From assembly GCA_026125285.1 (NCBI GenBank), contig JAHCLO010000005.1, positions 62,001 through 126,000 of the forward strand: a stretch of 64,000 bases of DNA. The letters are read 5' to 3'. Positions 57,501 to 62,227 of the stretch are shown piece after piece. Position 1 is the stretch's first letter. Each line of letters opens with the position of its first letter. Below the pieces are notes generated by a model. The model did no database searches. It saw only the letters and a list, made by a program, of their open reading frames with translations, and was not told the origin of the DNA. Source of the stretch: Verrucomicrobiia bacterium (GTDB lineage Bacteria > Verrucomicrobiota > Verrucomicrobiia > Limisphaerales > JADLHS01). A program made the position numbers and the translations under genes.

Positions 57501-57729
57501 GCTGGTGGACGGCTTCGAGTTAACGATCTGGAGGGAAGGCAATCAGGTCGTCATCGAATGGCCGCTGGCCTGTGCCGGCTGCGAGCTGGAGACAGCCAGC
57601 CAACTCGGATCGGGCACGGCGTGGAACAGTCCAATCGGACAACCGCAAGAGGTCAACGGACGATTTCGCGTCGTGTTGGCCATCGGCGACAGTCCGCGAT
57701 TTTTCCGGCTCGCCGTGCCACAACCCTAG
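45553..57729 (+). CDS. Giant secreted modular protein (4,058 residues)
   Basis: A signal peptide (MNPISRRGQRVIQLCSYS...) is followed by a W-rich G8/beta-helix-like region with two ~200-residue repeats (SGNASRTLNSGALRNHG near residue 166, SGSASRTLDNRTLRNQG near 367) and an Ig-like domain (about 572-654). Next come a PA14-like segment with GSDDGFYLT (about 675-856), two cadherin/He_PIG-like domains (about 1017-1210), three CARDB-like domains (about 1320-1675), four Calx-beta-like repeats (about 1680-2085), a fourth CARDB (about 2093-2205) and carboxypeptidase-regulatory-like modules. A Cys-rich segment lies at about 2738-2913. Further He_PIG repeats (about 3585-3775), a cohesin-like fold and a C-terminal ending SPRFFRLAVPQP close it. 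It is probably a surface adhesin or scaffold exported through Sec. No LPXTG or PEP-CTERM signal is present. Confidence 0.8.
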   Translation: MNPISRRGQRVIQLCSYSIVISLLVPCLWPAKLHAQPAPTITWSGGATGDWNVAANWSPARVPDATDHVLINRVGGAEVRLNVDANIASLTLGGGSGDPQELRMDLSRTLTLAANSFVGASGVLRLGSGTLTRSGEISVAGTMEWTGGTLTGPGEVAILSGAQMLISGNASRTLNSGALRNHGQVSWIQTGGTFFFQQGSIINETNGVFESQTDGVLFDSDGTGTAAVFQNRGTFAKTAGSGNTRLANVPFHNEGVCQVDNGGVQFEFGGSASGQFAVTNGAVLNFSGGTFTLNPGTTCAGEGLYRIVGGTVVCAGELAAHQWEMSNGTLTGAGRFLVTGVCTWTGGTMSGGGETWVSPAGMLVVSGSASRTLDNRTLRNQGQVLWTQTSSTFFFQEGLILNEANGLFESQTDGVLTDSNGSGTVARFVNEGTLRKTGGTGTTTFSGVLLQNRGELDLKSGILSLNREFAPEPVSIVRLRVAGTTVGDGFARLAVNAAASFDGSLVVDRDAAFAPPVGTSLAVVTGNPLLTPFQTVSNRTIVAPLEFEPVYSSTGLSLQVVDTTSASNAAPTILVSPPSRTVFRGETLSLRPVVNGVLPLHYQWQFNGAALPDQTAPFLVLPNIQTNQSGPYRVIVTNDFGAVTSSVANITVEYSVGAFISQSSAATSELPLVTGSGVVVEVFNGVGGGAVPTPALLSDVTPSGILLSPFLDFPRPGTTVTVANNFQTFFNNTVVAPAVIASLTASNFVLRQQFLLRVESAMDLNPATPDIDLTLGVGSDDGFYLTAGGVFLGSSGDRGFSYSWHDVSFEGEGLYPILLLYAANAVGASGLEFGWQTALNGGAQIVPQAVLYPDLNVGDQLITFEEVPVGTALSNQFISQGVLFQTLSGDVAVTTNFPTRFVPVSPVQVLADPNVNPAAPGEVEFWFVVPGGTNPATTTFVSFYVIDAESTGAVVTAYAPAGEMLFTTNYHGGAGAREQVVIQAPAIARVQVNLGQGNDTAAMDDLSFTTPVYANGPPVLAPIADLEVDEGVLISFTATATDPDEPAAGLVFSLLPGAPFGASITSAGLFSWTPSEAQGPGVHPITVQVRDNAIPPATDTQSFTVTVREVNRSPQFNPSPLLFTAAGSTLLFSLDTSDPDLPSQLLTHTFDSTPPAGMSLNAGTGEATWMVPSGQPEGTNNVRFRVTDDGTPSLSATQTVSIIVDNTGPRITNATPAGTISTRPSFFDVFFDTAIRIGSFTLADAALTGPGAPSINNVQRVSARQYRIQLAAPLPPGAFALSVGPDITDLAGNAMDQNANGTPGEIPGDVFTLAVTVELADLAVVGVSTPATGIMGGSVPVVLVLTNQGTSAAPGPWQQRFHLATDANGAGALNLGNVTFAGPLAAGASVTMTQNVILPNGHFGPRHLGVTADSANQIVESHEDNNTLYSAMPIVIAAADLVAVAVSSPGPAELGAILNVTFTTENIGDMATGPFNDRLWLGTQSNSVAGATLLATVPQLALAAGASVTRTQSVTLPLADFTAGQYFLVSQVDALNEQAERSEANNRISTALQLALPPRPDLAVATVSAPANALSGQAVTVFWSVTNQGSLNATGAWSETIFLTTNATGAGAMELGTFIYTNVLPVANAVTRTQSVVIPPASPLGALWFAVQADSRGDVTEEDEANNLGVAVEATLIPAALTLQPLAAQISEGASQPLVFNVTRNGSRAAPLTVTLTNSDPTEISVTNMVVIPAGQASASFSVFAVHDGIVDGARAVTLTAGAENFQSAAALVTVLDVDLPQLTLQLANNAVLEGQTLVVTVLRDGDTSEAVAVAVASSNPAQLLAPAAVTIPAGATGADFLLFAVDDSLIEFPSVYAVSVSAPGHLGASAEVTVLDDDLPLVTVSLVPDSVSEGAGLQAATATITRSPVSPRILVVELESSNTNAARVPARVTIPAGETTVTVPVAAVDNALVDGPKVVEVRPWILASSGGLRIAQGTPGHLTITDDDGPTLRLVLDRQLVAEGFDPAASGTVTRNTGTNTALVVALAVSDPNEVSVPLTVTIPAGTLSTSFNLASLADGVTDGNKGVTVIASADGFVSGTAQLVVSDINLADLVVAGVSAPATAETEAFVNIGYTLRNQGPSGMASNSITQRILLSSDPLPGDDLSLGQFTFNGPLPSGVEISQTFLLRMPQAAGEYWVIVETDVLDAVAEVLEDNNRTITSAPIIVSPAYDANVSTTVESAPAGTPIPLTGHAFRPGGVPAAFSLVNVHIELRGTRRVIAALTDANGDFATTWQPLPGEAGFYEITAAHPGVATPATQDSFMLFGMRAYPAFLDLLIAETGTLTGRVEVVNAGDLTLTALAVQLVNLPAHLDVTATLETNAVAGLATNRLSLAITALDASAPQIEFVARVTSAEGAELDVPVFLTVEPLRPRLVAQPARLVAGMKRGAQTLVGLDVVNAGGAATGPVQVSLPAVPWLALAAVNPLPSLAPGETNRVTLQLTPPADLALTAYNGTLALNTTGAGLAVPFEFRALSEAKGDLLISAVDEFTFYAEGSPKLTNAAVTVRDALTGNLVTNGVTDAGGELFVPQLMEGYYDVVVTADRHSDHRGTHLVEPGVTNAVNAFLSRQTVRYTWSVERIEIEDRYQITIETEFEANVPAPVVTLDPPTLDVSDLVSVGQFKQVNMTVRNHGLIAAEGNYLRFGAHPFYEVKPLIEDLGRLPAKSSLTIPVMIRRIGDFDTLGGQPGGVAAASESVPCALGGEMGFHFECGGMSIHKSVQVPVMGLDWICQIGQVVREGIGEAARFLYSLIPRTGLGYQAGPPPPGRVIRSGGGGEPLIFPDIDAISFGLKLGCDPTCLVLAVAGCIPGPHCPYVATISCGRGLANDGVSKLTVLDCAASYAGCLPIPVVSQAACVYSLLRCFLSPAEIHALGAGDDLVEFYKVGVRAQLDAFNELTGAPDGVWINPESNPATGEWYARFQEAVTELSDGGRSITAAERAGLLAGTQPPGVPPGEIHRVLDRWNRTLENLALGIERPADAPPGADLDFIDTVALREQLITAGTYQEQAMADGFTDPINAIVETIRFRADQGAEGGVCARVKLRIDQRAVLSREAFRATLELANEEGAALESISVTLQITDGQGNDALDLFGVRDPELSNLDDVNGGGSVASGSSGTARWTIVPTVDAAPTAPVEYFVSGTMRYTINSVAVTVPLLPVPITVNPTARLALHYFHERDVFSDDPHTDEIEPSIPFNLAVMVKNFGFGDARNFRITSAQPEIIENEKGLLIDFKIIATEVGGQNLTPTLEANFGTIPAQGLGIARWLMTSTLQGLFINYSATFEHLDGQGNPRLSLIDSVEIHEMIRLVNADGPFADGKPDFLVNDVPDLRDFPDTLWLSDGSTQHVSVVTNGVVTGTVTAGNLQVSLSAAMPGGWTYLRVPDPAAGGFRLVNVRRGDHSLVANAWTTDRTFHGQGKRPAEEDILHLLDYSSDGEYTLTYESLPAVDNVPPTSAVAALPPDSRALIPIIWAGQDNEGGRGLAFYDVYVSEESGPFQRWLSSTISTAATFQGVFGKTYAFYSVAVDQAGNREAAPATPDAQTTVTLTNRPPELAPIAEVIFNEGQTLALDLVATDPDGDNLTFALLPGAPAGVLLNPITGRLTWITGEAHGPSTNVITVRVLDTGSPQEMATRTFTAIVLDVNTAPTLAAVPVQNVNERTLLVVTNIAEDLDLPPQQLTFSLGAGAPAGATINPATGVFTWQPSEIQGGTTNLIAVIVTDNGQPPLSATQTLAVIVFDTQADFTLSIGTTQLLSGASARVPLVLHSGADLTNARLVLAVSGDRLTGLQLQSLAPEVGAADFLALGDNRFETRFHRAGAAFLQGNLPLGQLAFGTVSNEHSAVVSLRAESLTGERASSVQPLTGNATPGRVFIVGREPILDASPATNRQLALILYARAGERYQIERRLAMDSSSGWLSDLAIMTTDLKTSLPLRSTTHPEEYFRARLVDGFELTIWREGNQVVIEWPLACAGCELETASQLGSGTAWNSPIGQPQEVNGRFRVVLAIGDSPRFFRLAVPQP

Positions 57730-58091
57730 CGGCGCTGTGGCCCAAACAGTCGGTCTGTTGCCGTTGAACCCACCCGTCACGATCTCACTCCAAGCGGCAG
57801 TTCACGGTTCCGCTCAGAAGTCTTGGCGGAGGTGCCCCGCAAGGCGCACCATTGAAGCGACGGTGGGTAGCAAATCGCCACGCCGCACTTGGATGGCGTG
57901 CGGCGGCACGAAGCGCGTATCGCAGCGATGTTCTGCCGCCGCAATCCAAAGCGCCCAGCACTGGCACTGGTTTCCGGCAGTCCTGATAGATTTGGAGAAC
58001 GCCGTGACTAGCGATCTTGTCCCGCGCCGCTCCCAAATCCATGAAACATTTTTCCTCCCGCCGGCGTCTTTCCCTGTCGTATGATGCTCGC
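57730..58091. other. 362-bp gap between giant protein and sensor kinase
   Basis: No gene recognised. The sequence contains GC-rich words such as GGCGTGCGGCGGC (around 57897) and GTTCTGCCGCCGC (around 57929) that look like dispersed verrucomicrobial intergenic repeat, but I could not define its ends. The kinase frame is open from 58017; its true start is taken as 58092. Confidence 0.35.
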
Positions 58092-60317
58092 ATGACGCGC
58101 GGCAAACCCATCTGGCTCGTGCCGTTGTTCCTGGCCCTGTTGGTCGGCGGGGCGGGCTGGTGGGCCGACGGCCAGTTGCGCCGCACGATTCAACAGGAGT
58201 TGCGCGGCGATTTGCAGTCCACCCTCGAAGCCAACGTCACCGCGCTGGAAATCTGGATGGAGAACCAGCAGCGCATCGCCGCCGCGCTGGCCAGCGAACC
58301 GCGCTTCCGGGCGGTGGCGCTTGAATTGTTCGAGCGTTCGGCCGTCGGCCTGACGAACCGCACCGCGTTCACCGAGTGGTCGCGGCAGGCGATGGCGCGC
58401 GAACAACTGGCCGAGCGGTTGCGCACGCTCGGCTACGGCATGGCGCAACTCGTCAGCACCAATCTCACGGTCATTGCCGACACGGGCCGCGGCCGCGGCC
58501 GATTGGGCGAACCGGTGTTCGAGGATTTGCAGTCGAAGTATCAGGAGTTGTTCGCCACGGGCGAGCCGATCCTCATCACGCCGTTCAAACTCCGACCGCC
58601 GGAGAACATGCGCCGGCCGCCGCCGCCGCCCGGCGAGGGACCTCCTCCGCCCCGGTTCGGACCGCGCCCGGAGGGCACCAACGCTCCCGGGCCGATGCGC
58701 CGTGAATTCCGTCCCTTCCGCGATCTGGCCGTCATGCAGGTGGCGGCGCCGGTCAAGGACGACCAGGGCCACACCCGCGGCGCGCTTTCGCTCATCCTGA
58801 ATCCGGATGCGGAATTCTCCCGCATCCTCTCGGTGGCGCGTTCGGACGAGTCCGGCGAAACCTTCGCGTTCGACGCCGATGGGCTCATGATTTCCAAAAG
58901 CCGTTTCGACGAACAGTTGAAGCAACTCGGGCTCTTGAAGGACGAGCCGGGGGCCGTCTCGGCGTTGACGCTGCCATTGCGCGACCCGGGCGGCGATTTG
59001 ACCCGGGGGTTCGAGGCAGGCACGAATTCCACCTGGCCGCTGATCCACATGGTGGAACAGGCCATTACCGGCGGCGCGGGCGTGGAGGTCGAACCTTTCC
59101 GCGATTATCGCGGCGTGCCGACGGTGGGCGCGTGGCGCTGGCTGCCGAAGTACAGCTTCGGCGTGGGCACCAAACTGGACGCCCGCGAGGCCTACCGGCC
59201 CCTGCGCCTGGTGCGGAAAGCGTTCTCGATCCTGTTTTTGCTGCTGGTCTTGTCGTCGTTGGTGATTTTGCTGTTGTCCTTCCTGCAAGTAGTGTGGCGA
59301 CGGCGCTTGACCGAGGCGGAGTTGAAGGCGCGGCAACTCGGCCAATACCAGCTCTCGGAAAAAATCGGCGCGGGCGGCATGGGCGTGGTTTACAAGGCTC
59401 ATCACGCGTTGCTGCGGCGCGAGACGGCCATCAAATTGTTGCTGCCGGACAAGGCGGATCGCGACGCCATCACCCGCTTCGAGCAGGAGGTGCGCCTGAC
59501 CTGCCGCCTGACCCACCCGAACACGATCCAGGTCTTCGATTACGGCCACACGCCGGACGGGATCTTCTACTACGCCATGGAATATCTGGACGGTCTGAAC
59601 CTGCACGACCTGGTTCATCGTTACGGTCCGCAGCCCCAGGACCGCGTGGTCCACATCCTCCGGCAAATCTGCGAATCGCTGACCGAGGCGCACGGCGTGG
59701 GCCTGATCCATCGCGACATCAAGCCAGCGAACGTCTTTCTGTGCGACCGCGGCGGTATCCCCGACAGTGTGAAGGTGCTCGATTTTGGTCTGGTGAAACA
59801 GATCAACGTTCAGGCGGATCAACCTGTCCTGCTGGAAACGCCCGGCGCGGACGGCATCGTGGGCACGCCCAACTTCATCGCGCCGGAAGCCATCCGCGAC
59901 TGCAACCAGGCCGACGCGCGCAGCGACATTTATTCACTGGGCGCCTTGGGTTATTTTCTTCTGACCGACAAAGAGGTGTTCGAGGGCGACACCGCCGCGG
60001 AATTGTGCCGCAAACATCTTCAGGAAATGCCTGTCGCTCCGGGTGCGCGAATTGGCCGGCAATTCGATCCCGAACTGGAGTCGCTCCTGATGCGTTGCTT
60101 GGAGAAAGACCCCGCCGCCCGTCCGCAAACCGCCCGCGAACTGGCGCAGACGCTGGCGGAAAATCGCCACGCGGAAGCGTGGACGCTGGAACGTCGCGCC
60201 GCGTGGTGGACCGAACATCGCAAGACCGTCACCAAGGTGATCGCGCCGGTCTTCCCGGCTGACTCCGGGCTGACGGCCAAGACCGTGAAGATCGAGTTTG
60301 CGGATCGCACACCGTGA
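58092..60317 (+). CDS. Membrane Ser/Thr protein kinase with N-terminal extracytoplasmic sensor
   Basis: The 741-residue protein has a first helix (WLVPLFLALLVGGAGWW, residues 6-22) and an extracytoplasmic region of about 350 residues of Cache-like type, interrupted by a Pro-rich stretch (RPPPPPGEGPPPPRFGP). A second helix (about 378-403, ILFLLLVLSSLVILLLSFL) precedes a PknB-type kinase domain (about 418-693). That domain has the IGAGGMGVVYKA loop, AIKLLL Lys, HRDIKPANV, DFGLVKQ and APEAIRD, so all catalytic residues are present. Sensor-first, kinase-last order is the reverse of typical PknB. It should phosphorylate targets in response to an external signal. The next genes are an ECF sigma factor and another kinase, suggesting one signalling module. 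Confidence 0.87.
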   Translation: MTRGKPIWLVPLFLALLVGGAGWWADGQLRRTIQQELRGDLQSTLEANVTALEIWMENQQRIAAALASEPRFRAVALELFERSAVGLTNRTAFTEWSRQAMAREQLAERLRTLGYGMAQLVSTNLTVIADTGRGRGRLGEPVFEDLQSKYQELFATGEPILITPFKLRPPENMRRPPPPPGEGPPPPRFGPRPEGTNAPGPMRREFRPFRDLAVMQVAAPVKDDQGHTRGALSLILNPDAEFSRILSVARSDESGETFAFDADGLMISKSRFDEQLKQLGLLKDEPGAVSALTLPLRDPGGDLTRGFEAGTNSTWPLIHMVEQAITGGAGVEVEPFRDYRGVPTVGAWRWLPKYSFGVGTKLDAREAYRPLRLVRKAFSILFLLLVLSSLVILLLSFLQVVWRRRLTEAELKARQLGQYQLSEKIGAGGMGVVYKAHHALLRRETAIKLLLPDKADRDAITRFEQEVRLTCRLTHPNTIQVFDYGHTPDGIFYYAMEYLDGLNLHDLVHRYGPQPQDRVVHILRQICESLTEAHGVGLIHRDIKPANVFLCDRGGIPDSVKVLDFGLVKQINVQADQPVLLETPGADGIVGTPNFIAPEAIRDCNQADARSDIYSLGALGYFLLTDKEVFEGDTAAELCRKHLQEMPVAPGARIGRQFDPELESLLMRCLEKDPAARPQTARELAQTLAENRHAEAWTLERRAAWWTEHRKTVTKVIAPVFPADSGLTAKTVKIEFADRTP

Positions 60318-60411
60318 ATGTTGCTCTCCACTCGGCTATCTGGGCTGGCGCACCCCAGGCTTTATTGGTAGGAAATGCAAGAACACGGTCCGCACGCGCG
60401 AGTTGTTCTAT

Positions 60412-61047
60412 ATGACGCAAACCGGAAGCACGGCCCACACCGACCTGTATCCGACTCGCTACAGCCTGTTGAGTCGCCTTCAGGATTGGGATGACCAGGA
60501 TAGCTGGCGGGATTTCTTCGAGACTTACTGGCGGTTGATCTACTCGGTGGCGATCAAGTCCGGCCTCTCGGAAGCCGAGGCCCAGGATGTGGTCCAGGAA
60601 ACGGTTGTCTGCGTGGCGAAGGACATCGCGAAATTCGATCGGAACCGGGAACGCGGTTCCTTCCGCGGCTGGCTGAGGAATCTCACCCGCTGGCGGATCA
60701 ACGACCAGTTGCGCAAGCGCGCTCCATCGCACAGTGTCGAGCAGGTTGGCTTGCCGACGGAGTCGGAGGCGATGGCCCAAATTCCAGACCCCTCGAGTTC
60801 GGCGCTGGATATGATTTGGGACGAGGAATGGAACGCGAATCTGCTGGAGGCGGCCCTGGAGAAAGTGCGAGGGCGCGTGCGGGAGGAGTATTACCAGGTC
60901 TTTGATCTCTATGTTTTGCGGGAATGGAAAGCGCGAGACGTGGCCGAAGCCCTTGGGGTGAGCCTGGCCAGGATTTATCTCGCCAAACACCGGGTGAGCC
61001 TGGCGTTGAAAAGTGAATTGCGCGACTTGCAGAAGAAATGGGGTTGA
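60412..61047 (+). CDS. ECF-type RNA polymerase sigma factor
   Basis: The 211-residue protein has sigma region 2 (FFETYWRLIYSVAIKSGL, EAEAQDVVQETVVCVAKDI, GSFRGWLRNLTRWRINDQL) and region 4 (VFDLYVLREWKARDVAEALG followed by RIYLAKHRVSLAL). No anti-sigma factor gene is adjacent; instead it lies between two Ser/Thr kinase genes, an arrangement known for STK-associated ECF groups in Planctomycetes and Verrucomicrobia. Its activity may therefore be controlled by phosphorylation. The start at 60412 (MTQTGS) gives a normal ECF N-terminus; upstream in-frame sequence overlaps the kinase end and is not sigma-like. Confidence 0.88.
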   Translation: MTQTGSTAHTDLYPTRYSLLSRLQDWDDQDSWRDFFETYWRLIYSVAIKSGLSEAEAQDVVQETVVCVAKDIAKFDRNRERGSFRGWLRNLTRWRINDQLRKRAPSHSVEQVGLPTESEAMAQIPDPSSSALDMIWDEEWNANLLEAALEKVRGRVREEYYQVFDLYVLREWKARDVAEALGVSLARIYLAKHRVSLALKSELRDLQKKWG

Positions 61048-61094
61048 AGCGGAAGCGCCATTGATGAAGTGTATGCCATCATTTTCCCGGCGCC

Positions 61095-62078
61095 ATGCAA
61101 CCTTCACCCAACCCACCACCAGAAAGTGCGCCACTGGAGAAGCCGCCCATGCTTCAGGTGTCGGATCATGAGCTTATTCGGTTGATCGGCAAGGGCAGCG
61201 CCGGGGAGGTCTGGCTGGCCCGGAATGTCCTGGGCTCGTACCGGGCCGTTAAAATTGTCCGCGCCAGCACCTTCAAACACCGGCGGCCGTTTGACCGTGA
61301 GTTCAATGGCATCCGGCAGTTTGAGCCGGTGTCCCGATTGCACGACGGCCTGGTGGATATTCTGCAAGTGGGCCTTGGCGGGGAGGGCGATTACTTCTAT
61401 TACGTCATGGAACTGGCGGACGACGTCCGAACCGGCCAACTCGTTGATCCGCACGAATACCAGCCGCGAACCTTGGCGCACGATTTGACCGAGCGTGAAC
61501 GATTGCCGGTGGCCGAATGTATTCGCCTCGGAGCGGCCCTGGCTTCGGCTTTGGGGTTTCTACATGGACGGGGATTGATTCATCGGGATATCAAGCCCTC
61601 CAACATCATCTTCGTGAATGGCTTTCCCAAACTCGCGGACATTGGTCTGGTGACGGAGTTATATGACAAGGCCTACGTCGGGACGGATGGCTTCATCCCA
61701 CCCCAAGGGCCGGGCACGGTGCAGGCGGACATTTATTCCCTGGGCAAGGTGCTCTACGAAATCAGCACCGGCATGGACCGCCTGCAATACCCGGCACTGC
61801 CGGCGGATTTGGGTAAGAGCGTCGAGGACCAAAACCTGATCCAGTTCAACCAGATCATCCTCAAGGCTTGTCGCGCGAATCCGCTCCGGCGCTTCAAGAG
61901 CGCCGAGCAGTTGATGGCAGCCCTCCTGGCGTTTCAGTTCGGCGTTAGGAAATCGCGGAAACTCAGAGCCCAGGAACGCTGGTTCACGATTATCGGAGTG
62001 ATCGGCGCGCTGACCGCCGCCGGTGTGTTTGGCGGCCTTCTCTGGCGACTCTTCCACCTCCTGAAAATGGGGCAATAG
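61095..62078 (+). CDS. Ser/Thr protein kinase-like protein with C-terminal membrane anchor
   Basis: The 327-residue protein has a kinase domain from about residue 25: IGKGSAGEVWLAR loop, YRAVKIVR Lys, HRDIKPSNI catalytic loop, and LADIGLVTE in place of DFG, so the metal Asp is kept but Phe is Ile. The activation-segment end is IPPQGPG instead of APE. A hydrophobic segment near the C-terminus (about 298-316, FTIIGVIGALTAAGVFGGLL) would anchor it in the membrane with no large outer domain. It follows the ECF sigma gene by 47 bp and is a likely partner or regulator of that sigma factor. Confidence 0.82.
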   Translation: MQPSPNPPPESAPLEKPPMLQVSDHELIRLIGKGSAGEVWLARNVLGSYRAVKIVRASTFKHRRPFDREFNGIRQFEPVSRLHDGLVDILQVGLGGEGDYFYYVMELADDVRTGQLVDPHEYQPRTLAHDLTERERLPVAECIRLGAALASALGFLHGRGLIHRDIKPSNIIFVNGFPKLADIGLVTELYDKAYVGTDGFIPPQGPGTVQADIYSLGKVLYEISTGMDRLQYPALPADLGKSVEDQNLIQFNQIILKACRANPLRRFKSAEQLMAALLAFQFGVRKSRKLRAQERWFTIIGVIGALTAAGVFGGLLWRLFHLLKMGQ

Positions 62079-62227
62079 CACGCGCCCGGGGCAGGTTTTG
62101 GGGGCAGGGGGCGCCTGGGGATAAAATTTCTGTAAAACAGTGGTTTCTTTTGAAAGAATCCAGGCGCGGCTAACGAGTAGTAAGTAGTGCGAGGGTCGGC
62201 GGGAAACTGTGGAACCGCTTCCCACGC

